This document shows, in pieces, positions 44,632-53,396 of a stretch of 64,000 nucleotides of DNA; the first letter of the stretch is position 1; each line of letters begins with the position of its first letter. This DNA is from DATAPE01 sp034667525 (GTDB lineage Bacteria > Actinomycetota > CADDZG01 > WHSQ01), in NCBI GenBank assembly GCA_034667525.1, contig JAXDJO010000003.1, forward strand, positions 124,001-188,000, given 5' to 3'. The notes under the pieces were generated by a model that did no database searches, had not been told where the DNA came from, and was given only the letters and a program-made list of their open reading frames with translations. The position numbers and the translations under genes are program-made.

Positions 44632-45308
44632 CAAGAGTCTCCGATGAGGGCGCGCCTCAGATCGGCCTCTGCTTCTGGCGAAGCAAGCGCCAGTACTTCG
44701 TCTCCCAAGCTCAAAGGAGTCTCTCCGCTCGGTGTGAAGACGTGACGCTCGCGCACGACGGCCACCAGGGCACAATCAGGCGGAAGACGAAGGTCGTTGC
44801 ACGTTTTGCCGGCCGCGGGGGATCCCTCCGCCAGGGTGACTTCGAACAGGCCCACCTTCCCTTGCTCGAGCTCCATCAACTTCACGGCGTCACCGATCGA
44901 CACCACTTCTTCCACATGCGAGGCCAAAAGATGCGGCATGCTCATGGCAACATCGACGCCCCAAGTCTCCGTGAACAGCCACAGGTTGTCCGGATGATTA
45001 ACGCGGGAGATGACTCTGGGAACCGCAAACTCCTGCTTCGCGAGCAACGAGATAACGAGGTTGTCCTCATCATCTCCGGTAGCGGCGACCATCACCTCGC
45101 ACGCGGACAACACTGCCTGTTCGAGCGTCACCAGCTCGCACGCGTCACCCGGCACCCAATTGACATCCAGCCAGGGCCGCAGACTGTCGACGAGGTCCTT
45201 GTTCTGTTCGATCAAGACGATGTCATGGCCCTTCGACTTGAGATCCCTGGCGACGTAGCGGCCGACGTTGCCACCACCCGCGATGGCTATCCTGATCGAA
45301 CGCGTCAT
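44631..45308 (-). CDS. TrkA potassium-uptake regulatory protein, second of a pair
   Basis: The 225-residue protein has an N-terminal RCK_N Rossmann domain (I-A-G-G-G-N-V-G-R-Y-V-A) and a C-terminal RCK_C domain (about 140-220) with G-D-E-V-L-A-L. ATG 45308 overlaps the first TrkA gene by 4 nt. The two-gene arrangement corresponds to ceoC of mycobacteria, a cytosolic gating ring for a potassium channel or transporter, here probably the KimA-like neighbour. Confidence 0.92.
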   Translation of the reverse strand: MTRSIRIAIAGGGNVGRYVARDLKSKGHDIVLIEQNKDLVDSLRPWLDVNWVPGDACELVTLEQAVLSACEVMVAATGDDEDNLVISLLAKQEFAVPRVISRVNHPDNLWLFTETWGVDVAMSMPHLLASHVEEVVSIGDAVKLMELEQGKVGLFEVTLAEGSPAAGKTCNDLRLPPDCALVAVVRERHVFTPSGETPLSLGDEVLALASPEAEADLRRALIGDS

Positions 45309-45967
45309 TCCGGCTCGCCCATCTTCCTGATCTCTTCGACCACGTTCGGAGCGGACGCGCGGGCGACAGATACGTGCAGGATATCGCCGTCCTGGATCGT
45401 CAGGTTGCGATCCGGCACGCGCGGTACACCGAATCGGCTGACCGCAACAACGCGCCATACTCCGTCGCGATCGAGGGTTGCAGCACTCCTGCCGACATTC
45501 TCGGAGGGCGCTGCGAATGCGGTAATCACTACTTCACCGTTGTCGACGGTGTACTCAACAGGCTCCTCGTCCGGGAGCAGACCGCGCAGTATCTGATCTG
45601 TCGTCCATCTGACCGTCGCCACCGTCTGGATACCAAGCCGCTGGTAGATTTGAGCCCGGCGCGGGTCGTAGATCCGTGCCACGACGTAGGGGATCCGGTA
45701 GAACTCCTTGGCGACCCGAGCCGACACGATGTTGGAATTGTCACCACTCGTGACCGCTGCGAAGGCGGAAGCGTCCCGAACCCCGGCATCCTCCAGAACC
45801 TCACGATCGAAGGAGAATCCCTGGATCTTCTTTCCTGCGAACGAGGGCTTGAGTCGCTCGAACGCACGGATGTCCTTGTCGACAACCGTGACTGAATGGT
45901 TCAGACGCTCCAGACTGGTGGCCAGATCAGATCCCACCCGGCCGGAGCCTGCAATGATGACGTGCAC
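45305..45967 (-). CDS. TrkA potassium-uptake regulatory protein, first of a pair
   Basis: The 220-residue protein starts with I-I-A-G-S-G-R-V-G-S-D-L (nucleotide-binding RCK_N) and has an RCK_C domain with G-D-I-L-H-V in its C-terminal third. It corresponds to ceoB. It diverges from the OB-fold gene across 60 nt, which must contain both promoters. Confidence 0.92.
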   Translation of the reverse strand: MHVIIAGSGRVGSDLATSLERLNHSVTVVDKDIRAFERLKPSFAGKKIQGFSFDREVLEDAGVRDASAFAAVTSGDNSNIVSARVAKEFYRIPYVVARIYDPRRAQIYQRLGIQTVATVRWTTDQILRGLLPDEEPVEYTVDNGEVVITAFAAPSENVGRSAATLDRDGVWRVVAVSRFGVPRVPDRNLTIQDGDILHVSVARASAPNVVEEIRKMGEPE

Positions 45968-46027
45968 CTACAGAAACGCTCCTTAAATCTCCCGAGCAGC
46001 GCTGCGATACTGCCATACTTGCGCGTC

Positions 46028-46402
46028 GTGTCTGTCAGCAACGTCATCGAAAAGCTCGGTCGCTCACCTGAGGACATCCGTGCAGAGAACCTCCGCGGGT
46101 GGGTCGCGTCCATCGACCATGTCACCACGCTTGCCACGGTGATACCCCGGAAGCGAACGCGGGTAGCCGGAGTTATTCAGAATATCCGCATAGATCCACG
46201 GAACGGCCGGGATGCCATAGAAGCGACCATCATCGACGGGACCGACAAGATGGTCGCCAAATGGCTCGGCCGATCCTCACTTTCGGGCATCCAGCTCGGG
46301 ATGGGCCTGATCATGGAGGGCGTCCCGGGGGCAGGCCCCGATGGGACGCTTGTCATGTTGAACCCCGAGTACGTGTTGGTTCCCGGCCCTGAACACGGTT
46401 AA
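46028..46402 (+). CDS. OB-fold nucleic-acid-binding protein
   Basis: The 124-residue protein from GTG 46028 has a central beta-rich OB-type region (about 28-110; R-V-A-G-V-I-Q-N-I-R, G-T-D-K-M-V-A-K-W-L-G-R) as in mycobacterial Rv2694c. No Shine-Dalgarno precedes the GTG; CATACT lies 8 nt upstream, so translation may be leaderless. The longer open frame upstream is antisense to trkA. Conserved next to ceoBC, role unknown. Confidence 0.78.
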   Translation: MSVSNVIEKLGRSPEDIRAENLRGWVASIDHVTTLATVIPRKRTRVAGVIQNIRIDPRNGRDAIEATIIDGTDKMVAKWLGRSSLSGIQLGMGLIMEGVPGAGPDGTLVMLNPEYVLVPGPEHG

Positions 46403-46415
46403 GACCCGCTAGGAC

Positions 46416-48710
46416 GTGAGCAACGCCCAAGCCGCCTTCAAGCGCCTCGTCCTGGGCCGTCCGATGTCTTCAGGCGAGCTGGAGCACACCCTCCTTCCCA
46501 AGATCATCGCTCTTCCGATCTTCTCCTCCGACGCACTTTCATCGGTTGCCTACGCGACTCAAGAGATCCTCCTGGTCCTGGGCCTGGTCGGCATCAGTGC
46601 ACTTGCGCACGTGGCCCCTATCGCGCTGGCCGTGGGGTCGCTGCTTTCCATAGTCGTCATCTCTTACAGGCAAACCGTTCGCGCCTACCCCAGCGGCGGC
46701 GGCGCCTACATCGTGGCCCACGAGAACCTCGGCGTCTTCCCCGGGCTTCTGGCGGCATCCTCTCTCTTGATCGACTACGTGCTGACGGTCTCTGTTTCGG
46801 TCGTAGCCGGCGTGGACGCGATCGTCTCTGCCTCACCCGGTTTGCACCGTTTCGACGTCGAGATTGCGCTGCTGTTCGTGGCGTTCGTAGCTATTGCGAA
46901 CCTGCGAGGAGTGCGCGAGTCGGGGACCTTCTTCGCGATCCCGACCTACGGCTTCATCCTCTCGATGTACGTGCTGATCGGTACCGGCTTCGTCAGGTGT
47001 TTGGGGGGCTGCCCCGTCGCCGAGAGTGCCCATCTCCCGCTCAAGCCGGAGGTGAGCGCGCTGAGCCTCTTCATCTTGCTGAAGGCGTTCGCCGCAGGCA
47101 CTACTGCATTAACGGGCGTGGAAGCGATCTCCAACGGCGTACCTGCCTTTCGCTACCCGCAGTCCAAGAACGCGGCCACGACTCTGGCTGTCCTCGGAAC
47201 CATCTCGATCTCCATGTTTCTAGGGATCTCGTGGCTGTCACATCTGATGCATGTGCGCTATCTCGATGAGGCTAAGTATCTAGCCCTAACCGGGCACGCC
47301 GAGAGAAGCGTTATCGCTCAGATCGCATTCGGCGTGTTCCACGGGGGCCCGATCTTCTATTTCATTCAGATCATGACTGCAGGGATCCTGATCCTCGCAG
47401 CAAACACCGCCTTCGCGGATTTCCCCAGGCTGGCCTCCATCTTGGCTCGCGATCGCTTCATGCCGCGGCAGTTCATGAACCGAGGCGACCGGCTCGTTTT
47501 CTCCAATGGAATCATCATCTTGGCCACCCTCGCATCTCTTCTCATCGCAGTGTTCCAAGCAAACCTGAACCACCTGATCCAGCTCTACCTGGTGGGTGTC
47601 TTCATCTCATTCACGCTTTCGCAGAGCGGAATGGTCGTCCATTGGAAGAGAACCCGAGAACGCGGTTGGCAACGCAGTGCAATCATCAACGGATTCGGTG
47701 CCGTGATGACGGCGGTTGTGCTGACGGTAGTGGTGATCACGAAGTTCGCCGGGGGCGCGTGGATCGTAGTTTGCGCCATCCCGGTGCTGATCACCTTGAT
47801 GCGATCGATCAACAAGCATTACGACAGCGTCAGGAATGAGTTGGCTCATCCCGAGCGCAGGCCACTGGATCGCCGACCCGGCAACCAGCATGTGATCATC
47901 GTTGTCCCCGACGTGGACGCGGCGGTTTCCCGCGCGATCGGATACGCGCGCTCGGTTCGAGCCGCCGACGTGGTGGCCATCGCGGCCGATCCCGCCTACT
48001 CGGCCCCCTGGCACCGGCTGGCTCCGGAGATTCCCCTGACCGTTGCCCCCGGCGGCCATCCGGACATCACCCAGGTGCGCGAGTTCATCCACCAGAAACG
48101 CGCCGAGTTGTCCGAGAACGACTTCCTCACCGTCATGGTCCCGGAGATCCTCGAGTCACAACACCTCATAGAGGTGTTCAGACATCCCCGCACCTACCGC
48201 CTGAAGTCGGGGCTCATCCGGGACCGGGGCATCCAGGTGCTCGATATCCCGTTGCTCAGGAGGCAGATCGATCCGAAGGTAGATCAGGCCCACGAACCGG
48301 CCCGGAACTACGCCTTTGTGTTGGTGTCGGGGGTGCACAATGCCACCCTTCAAGCGCTCGAATACGCGGAGACCCTGCGCCCCGTCGATCTCCGAGCGGT
48401 GAGCTTTGGTTTGGATCCGGAGGCGACTCAACGTCTGGGCGACGATTGGCTGAGGGACCGCATCCCGCACCCCCTCGAGATCGAGGATTCGCCCTTCCGG
48501 GATATCGGGCTGTCGCTCGTGCAATACCTCAGACAGTTCCGTCCTGACGGCCTCGATCGCGTCGTGACCGTCGTGCTGCCGGAGTTCGTCGTAACCAAGC
48601 GGCGCCACCAGATCCTGCACAATCAGACGGCGTTGTTGGTAAAGCGCAGGCTGCTATTCGAGCCGGGGATCGTCACCGTGAGCGTCCCCTACCACCTCTC
48701 GCAGAGCTAA
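46416..48710 (+). CDS. KimA-like potassium/amino-acid permease
   Basis: The 764-residue protein has an APC-fold membrane domain with about 12 helices (about 25-455) starting P-I-F-S-S-D-A-L-S-S-V-A-Y-A-T, the KimA signature region, and a long cytosolic C-terminal domain (about 480-764). B. subtilis KimA is a high-affinity potassium importer under c-di-AMP control. GTG 46416 lies 13 nt after the OB gene. With the adjacent TrkA pair this forms a potassium-uptake locus. Confidence 0.9.
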   Translation: MSNAQAAFKRLVLGRPMSSGELEHTLLPKIIALPIFSSDALSSVAYATQEILLVLGLVGISALAHVAPIALAVGSLLSIVVISYRQTVRAYPSGGGAYIVAHENLGVFPGLLAASSLLIDYVLTVSVSVVAGVDAIVSASPGLHRFDVEIALLFVAFVAIANLRGVRESGTFFAIPTYGFILSMYVLIGTGFVRCLGGCPVAESAHLPLKPEVSALSLFILLKAFAAGTTALTGVEAISNGVPAFRYPQSKNAATTLAVLGTISISMFLGISWLSHLMHVRYLDEAKYLALTGHAERSVIAQIAFGVFHGGPIFYFIQIMTAGILILAANTAFADFPRLASILARDRFMPRQFMNRGDRLVFSNGIIILATLASLLIAVFQANLNHLIQLYLVGVFISFTLSQSGMVVHWKRTRERGWQRSAIINGFGAVMTAVVLTVVVITKFAGGAWIVVCAIPVLITLMRSINKHYDSVRNELAHPERRPLDRRPGNQHVIIVVPDVDAAVSRAIGYARSVRAADVVAIAADPAYSAPWHRLAPEIPLTVAPGGHPDITQVREFIHQKRAELSENDFLTVMVPEILESQHLIEVFRHPRTYRLKSGLIRDRGIQVLDIPLLRRQIDPKVDQAHEPARNYAFVLVSGVHNATLQALEYAETLRPVDLRAVSFGLDPEATQRLGDDWLRDRIPHPLEIEDSPFRDIGLSLVQYLRQFRPDGLDRVVTVVLPEFVVTKRRHQILHNQTALLVKRRLLFEPGIVTVSVPYHLSQS

Positions 48711-48748
48711 GCGCGGCGCCTCGAAAGGGATGCCACGACACTGTCCTG

Positions 48749-48776
48749 CCCGGGGCACTCAGCTTGGGCCCCCGGG
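48749..48776. terminator. GC-rich hairpin between convergent kimA-like gene and hppA
   Basis: CCCGGGG (48749-48755) pairs with CCCCGGG (48770-48776) over a 14-nt loop within the 91-nt gap between the two stop codons. No T-tract on either strand. Likely shared transcript end; moderate support only. Confidence 0.35.
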
Positions 48777-48801
48777 GCTGCCCCTGACAGATCGGGTCTG
48801 C

Positions 48802-51126
48802 TTAAGCAACCACCTCGTGAGCCGGATTGTCGACCCCGACGGCAGCTTCGTTGAGATCCGAGATGCTTGCGGTCTTGCGCTTGGAGAACGCGATGGCTCC
48901 GCCGAGGATCAACAGTGCCACCCCCGCGATCGAAAAGCGGGCGAAGTCGTTGTTGCGAAGATTGATCACCGCCGGCAGGATCAGCAGAGACACGAGGTTC
49001 ATCACTTTGATGAGTGGGTTCAGAGATGGGCCCGCGGTGTCCTTGAACGGATCCCCAACGGTGTCGCCGATGACCGCGGCCTTATGAGCATCCGAGCCCT
49101 TGCCACCTTCGTTGCCATCCTCGATGAACTTCTTTGCATTGTCCCAAGCTCCACCAGAGTTCGACAGGAAGTTAGCCATCAACTGACCTGTCAGGATCAC
49201 TGCCGCGAGGAACGCGCCCAGAGCCAGGTAGTTGATGCCGAAGCCAACGATCACCGGGGTTAGGACCGCCAACAGAGCCGGGGTCGCAAGCTCGCGCAGG
49301 GAAGCCGCCGTGCAGATGTCGATCACCGCTCCATAGTCGGGCTTGTCGATCCCTTCCATGATCTGTTTCTCGCGGAATTGGCGGCGAACCTCCTGCACGA
49401 CCACGGCGGCGGTTCGTCCCACGGCACGTATCGCGAGCGAGCTGAACATGAACGCGACCGAGCCACCGATCAAAAGGCCGATGAAGGTTTTGGGGTCGGC
49501 CACATTGATCTGGGTTAGTGGATCCCGGAACAATGCACTGCCACTGGCGTGGATATTCAACTGCGAGCCGATGGTGTCGATGAAGGAAGCGAACAGTGCC
49601 ACGGCGGCGATGACCGCCGAACCGATGGCGAATCCCTTGGTGACCGCCTTGGTGGTGTTCCCTACGGCGTCGAGGTTGACCATGATCTTTTCCGCCTCGC
49701 CACTGAACTCCCCCGACATTTCGGCGATCCCGGCCGCGTTATCCGCGACCGGTCCGAAAGTGTCCTCCGACACGACTACGCCGGTGGTCGCCAGCATGCC
49801 CATGCCCGTTAAAGCAACGAGGTAGAGGGAGAACTGAAGATTTCCGCCTCCGAGTGCAAGGGCAACCGCCAGGGCACCGGAGATCGCGATGATCGCGTAG
49901 ACCGACGACTCCAGACCCGAGCTGATACCTGAGAGCACAGTGGTGGCGGGACCAGTACGCGCAGCAACGGCGATCTCGCGTACCGGGCTTTTCTCCGTTG
50001 ATGTGAAGTACTCCGTCAGCCGGCTCGCTATCTGCGCCAGGACGAGACCAGACACAACGGCCCAGAAGACCCTGAGGTTGTGGACGTAGAACTGCGCCAC
50101 AAGATAGGTCCCGATGACGGTGAGAACGCCTGCAGTAAGGAAGCCGCGGTTGATGGGAGCCATCGCGCTTCGGTCCTTGTCGGTGGCGCGCACCGCATAG
50201 ACACCGACGATGGAAGCGAGGACGCCGATGGCGCGCGCTACTACCGGAAAGATGAGCCCGAGCGCCGGGTTCAGACCGATGGAGTGAAAAGCTGCAACGC
50301 CGAGGATGATCGAGGCCACCAACGTCACCTCGTAGCTCTCGAACAGGTCTGCGGCCATACCTGCGCAGTCACCCACGTTGTCACCGACGTTGTCGGCGAT
50401 CGTGGCCGGGTTGCGCGGGTCGTCCTCTGGAATCCCCGCTTCGATCTTGCCAACCAGGTCGGCTCCGACGTCTGCGGCCTTCGTGAAGATCCCTCCGCCC
50501 ACACGTAGGAACAGCGCCAGGAGCGATCCACCGAATCCGAACCCGATCAGGATGGCGGACGAGGTGTTCTGAAAGATCAAGATGATGATGCTGGCTCCCA
50601 GCAGTCCGAGGCCGACGGTGAACATCCCGGCCACTCCCCCCGTCCTGAAGGCCACCTTGAGGGCTGCGGGCAAGGACCCGGCCTTGGCGGCCGCCGCGGT
50701 GCGCACGTTGCCGCGTACGGCCAGGCTCATCCCGATGAAACCGGTCAGGCCCGACATGAGACAGCCCGCCACGAAAGCGGCCGCCCGGAAGACTCCAGAT
50801 TGGACGAAGCTCAGCGCCACGCTGCCGTCGGGCCGGACGACCTTGGTCGCGGTGAGGAACACCACCACGACCAGCGGAACCAGGATGATGCCGATCGTCT
50901 TGAACTGCCGCTGGAGGTAGGCCAGAGCGCCTTCCTGGATGGCGCCGGCAATCTCCTTCATCTTGGGAGTGCCCTGATCGGCCGCCAGAACGCCGCGCAT
51001 CAAAGAGAAGCCGACGAGGATCGCAGTCACCGCTGTGGCCACGGCGAAGAACAGCCAGAAGAACTCCGGGCCGCCCAGCTTGAAGCTCTGGTACCCCCCT
51101 TCACTTGCTAGCACCAGATGGCTCAT
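48802..51126 (-). CDS. hppA: K+-independent proton-translocating membrane pyrophosphatase
   Basis: Couples pyrophosphate hydrolysis to ion pumping. The 774-residue protein has about 16 helices and the core motifs D-V-G-A-D-L-V-G-K-I-E, D-N-V-G-D-N-V-G-D-C-A-G-M-A-A-D and the late G-D-T-V-G-D-P-F-K-D-T. The segment G-N-T-T-K-A places Lys where K+-dependent enzymes have Ala, so this is the K+-independent H+ type. Its ATG overlaps the DtxR stop (ATGA), so it is in the same operon. Confidence 0.95.
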   Translation of the reverse strand: MSHLVLASEGGYQSFKLGGPEFFWLFFAVATAVTAILVGFSLMRGVLAADQGTPKMKEIAGAIQEGALAYLQRQFKTIGIILVPLVVVVFLTATKVVRPDGSVALSFVQSGVFRAAAFVAGCLMSGLTGFIGMSLAVRGNVRTAAAAKAGSLPAALKVAFRTGGVAGMFTVGLGLLGASIIILIFQNTSSAILIGFGFGGSLLALFLRVGGGIFTKAADVGADLVGKIEAGIPEDDPRNPATIADNVGDNVGDCAGMAADLFESYEVTLVASIILGVAAFHSIGLNPALGLIFPVVARAIGVLASIVGVYAVRATDKDRSAMAPINRGFLTAGVLTVIGTYLVAQFYVHNLRVFWAVVSGLVLAQIASRLTEYFTSTEKSPVREIAVAARTGPATTVLSGISSGLESSVYAIIAISGALAVALALGGGNLQFSLYLVALTGMGMLATTGVVVSEDTFGPVADNAAGIAEMSGEFSGEAEKIMVNLDAVGNTTKAVTKGFAIGSAVIAAVALFASFIDTIGSQLNIHASGSALFRDPLTQINVADPKTFIGLLIGGSVAFMFSSLAIRAVGRTAAVVVQEVRRQFREKQIMEGIDKPDYGAVIDICTAASLRELATPALLAVLTPVIVGFGINYLALGAFLAAVILTGQLMANFLSNSGGAWDNAKKFIEDGNEGGKGSDAHKAAVIGDTVGDPFKDTAGPSLNPLIKVMNLVSLLILPAVINLRNNDFARFSIAGVALLILGGAIAFSKRKTASISDLNEAAVGVDNPAHEVVA

Positions 51127-51797
51127 GCGCTCTCCTTTCTATCTAGCTTCTTCACGAAGATCTGGGTGGCTACCTTTTCCCCGATCGTCCTGTCGTTTCC
51201 GGCCACCCGTAGCACCACCGGGCCCCCGAATGGATGCTTCTCACGAATCTCGATCTCGACGCCCGGGCGGAGGCCGAGTGCGTCCAGAAACTCGACCACG
51301 TCCGGCTGGGTCGATCCGGGCACCGCTACCACGGCGACGTCGCCCGGTTCCAGCGCATAGAGCGGCGGCATCTGCGGGATGTCAGCCCCATCCCGGCCGG
51401 GAACGGGAAAGCCGTGGGGGCAGGTCTGCGGCCGGTCGAGGGCGATGAATAACCGGTCCTCGACCTCTTGGGGAAGATCGTGCTCAAACGTTCCCGCCAG
51501 GCGATCCGCCTCGTTCCACGGATATCCGAGCATGTCCGAGAGGAAACGTTCCACGATCCGATGACGGCGGATGGCAGACACCGCGCGGTGGCGCCCCCGG
51601 CTCGTGAGGTTGACCCCGTGGTAAGGCTCGTGAACGAGCAGGTCCCTCTCCGCCAGCCGTTTGACCGCGGCGGTCACAGTCTGAGGGGAGACGTTGAGAG
51701 CCCCGGCGAGCGTCCCGGTATGGGCCCCTCCTTCGGTCGCCAGGCGATAGACCGCCTTGAGGATCTCTCGCTCGGATTTCGAAAGGTTTTCATCCAT
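51123..51797 (-). CDS. DtxR/MntR-family metal-dependent regulator
   Basis: The 224-residue protein starts M-D-E-N-L-S-K-S-E-R-E and has a winged helix (about 5-65; V-S-P-Q-T-V-T-A-A-V-K-R-L), a dimer/metal domain (about 66-140; H-R-I-V-E-R-F-L, E-H-D-L) and a C-terminal FeoA-like SH3 domain (about 148-220). It likely senses Fe or Mn. A perfect 10-bp inverted repeat lies immediately upstream, a natural autoregulatory operator, and the start has no Shine-Dalgarno. It overlaps hppA by 4 nt. Confidence 0.92.
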   Translation of the reverse strand: MDENLSKSEREILKAVYRLATEGGAHTGTLAGALNVSPQTVTAAVKRLAERDLLVHEPYHGVNLTSRGRHRAVSAIRRHRIVERFLSDMLGYPWNEADRLAGTFEHDLPQEVEDRLFIALDRPQTCPHGFPVPGRDGADIPQMPPLYALEPGDVAVVAVPGSTQPDVVEFLDALGLRPGVEIEIREKHPFGGPVVLRVAGNDRTIGEKVATQIFVKKLDRKESA

Positions 51798-51798
51798 A

Positions 51799-51836
51799 TT
51801 TCGAGCGAGGATAACCCAACTTTCGCTCGCTCGAAA
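51799..51836. promoter_or_regulatory. Inverted-repeat operator candidate upstream of dtxR-hppA
   Basis: TTTCGAGCGA (51799-51808) and TCGCTCGAAA (51827-51836) form a perfect 10-bp inverted repeat with an 18-nt centre, ending 1 nt before the dtxR start codon. Each arm also contains a CGAGCGAG-type direct doubling. Position and symmetry fit an operator for the DtxR protein itself, though it does not match the textbook DtxR or MntR boxes. Confidence 0.6.
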
Positions 51837-51851
51837 CATCCGTCCGCGGCG

Positions 51852-52292
51852 CTAGCCGGGCTGCGGCTCCCTGCCGACCACGAGGCGCGTGATCGTGCCT
51901 CCCCCCGGGCGGGCGACGAACTCGCACCCGTCGATCAGCGCCTCTAGCAGCACCCTCGACATCACCATCCGGGAAGAGAATCCCTGACTGTCGAACTCGT
52001 TCGCGGGATCGGACGCGTCGGGGGCCGGGCCCCGGTCGGCGACTTCAACCAGCACGCGGCCGGGCTCTTCGATCCAGCGCACGCTGACGGGTTCATCGAT
52101 GGAAGCTTCCTCATGAACCAACACCGCGTTGGTGCAAGCCTCAGAGAGGGCGATCTTGAGCTCTTCGACCGCCTCCTCGTCCAGCCCGGCACCGCGGGCC
52201 AGCGCAGCGATCACCAACCGCACAACCGCGACGTAGGCCGAGCCTGGTGGAATCTCCAGGTCGACGCTTGCCGATTCGGCGACGGTTGGCAC
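51852..52292 (-). CDS. RsbW/SpoIIAB-like anti-sigma factor kinase
   Basis: The 146-residue protein is a small GHKL ATPase: E-A-C-T-N-A-V near residue 52 (N box), V-A-D-R-G-P (G1) and a shortened G2 region with R-M-V-M-S-R. Proteins of this kind phosphorylate a STAS antagonist and bind a sigma factor. A STAS gene is 6 nt upstream on the same strand; no sigma factor gene is nearby, so its target is elsewhere in the genome. Confidence 0.88.
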   Translation of the reverse strand: MPTVAESASVDLEIPPGSAYVAVVRLVIAALARGAGLDEEAVEELKIALSEACTNAVLVHEEASIDEPVSVRWIEEPGRVLVEVADRGPAPDASDPANEFDSQGFSSRMVMSRVLLEALIDGCEFVARPGGGTITRLVVGREPQPG

Positions 52293-52298
52293 AAGGGG

Positions 52299-52649
52299 CT
52301 AAGCCCCCTCACCTCCCGGAGCCGACGCGCTCTCCACCGAATCATGTATGGGGAAGACCTTGGTAAGTCCGGTGATCTTGAATATCTTCAAGATCTTCTC
52401 TTGCGTGCATACCAGCGAGAGCGTGCCATCGTGCGCCTTTACTCTCTTCAACGCTCCCACCAAAACGCCAAGGCCCGTGGAATCCAGAAAGTCCACGCCC
52501 TCGAGATTCACGACCACGTTGTAGGACCCTTCCGAGACCAGCTCGATGAGCTTTTCCCGCAGCTTGGGCGCGGTATAGACATCGATCTCACCCTTGACAT
52601 CAACGACCGAAAGAGAGCCGGTCTTGTGAACATCGAGTGCTAGCTCCAC
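52299..52649 (-). CDS. STAS-domain anti-sigma factor antagonist
   Basis: The 116-residue protein has G-E-I-D-V-Y-T-A-P-K-L and the phosphorylation-site motif V-D-F-L-D-S-T-G-L-G-V-L with the acceptor Ser, as in SpoIIAA/RsbV. GTG 52649 has GGAAGGGGG 7 nt ahead; ATG 52688 is an alternative without a ribosome binding site. Partner-switching with the adjacent RsbW-like kinase is expected. Confidence 0.92.
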   Translation of the reverse strand: MELALDVHKTGSLSVVDVKGEIDVYTAPKLREKLIELVSEGSYNVVVNLEGVDFLDSTGLGVLVGALKRVKAHDGTLSLVCTQEKILKIFKITGLTKVFPIHDSVESASAPGGEGA

Positions 52650-52787
52650 GATCGGGCCCCCTTCCGGATCCTCCGCCGAAAGCGGCATCGTATACGAGCC
52701 GCCCACGCCCGCGGGCGTGCTAATCCGGGCGACGGATCGTTCGTTCGCTACCCTCAGTTGCGCTTGCACAAACGGGAAGGGTGAGTT

Positions 52788-53396
52788 CTGAGCGATACGG
52801 CTTCGGATAACAGGAGGTTCTGGATCATCGCCGCCGCCATCGCCGTAGCCGTGGCCATCGCGCTCGTGGTGAGCTTGCTGCTGGCGCGGGATAGTCCCAC
52901 CCCTCATCCCGCGGCGGCTCCGAGCACTCCCGCCTCACCAACCCCAGTCGCGCTCCGGCAAGCAAGATGGCATGTCCGCGCCTTCCCCGCGGCGGTCACG
53001 GGAAAAGTAACGAAGAAGGATCTCAAGACAGCACGGATGCAAGGAAGGAGAGCAGCGAGCGGGGTGGAGCGTGTCTATAACAAGCTCTTCTTGGATCCTG
53101 CCAAAGCAGCAGAGACCATCCGATCTCATTTCGAAGCGGCCGCGGCGCGCTCCTTCCTGCGAGCAAACGTACGACTGCCTCGCGGCTTTACGCAAGTGCA
53201 GATCACGCATCGTGCTCTGCACATCGGCGTGGACGCAAAGACTGCGCAGAACGCGGTGGCAAGCGTCAGCGTGCTATTGAGAGGTGTCCGGAACTCGAAA
53301 CATCTGAAGCTCAAGAATGAATCAACGCTCTGGCTGGAACTCGTCCATCGAACGTGGAAGGTGCTCGCCTTCCATACGGCCCAGGAGTCTCGATGA
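52788..53396 (+). CDS. Membrane-anchored protein of unknown function upstream of LCP gene
   Basis: The product has one N-terminal transmembrane helix, a Pro/Ala-rich linker and a soluble domain of about 130 residues resembling conserved actinobacterial partners of LCP proteins; I cannot name the family. The start is unresolved: CTG 52788 (after GGAAGG) gives S-D-T-A-S-D-N-R-R-F-W; ATC 52824 has AGGAGG 6 nt ahead; GTG 52851 would cut into the helix. Its stop overlaps the LCP start (ATGA). Confidence 0.7.
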   Translation: MSDTASDNRRFWIIAAAIAVAVAIALVVSLLLARDSPTPHPAAAPSTPASPTPVALRQARWHVRAFPAAVTGKVTKKDLKTARMQGRRAASGVERVYNKLFLDPAKAAETIRSHFEAAAARSFLRANVRLPRGFTQVQITHRALHIGVDAKTAQNAVASVSVLLRGVRNSKHLKLKNESTLWLELVHRTWKVLAFHTAQESR

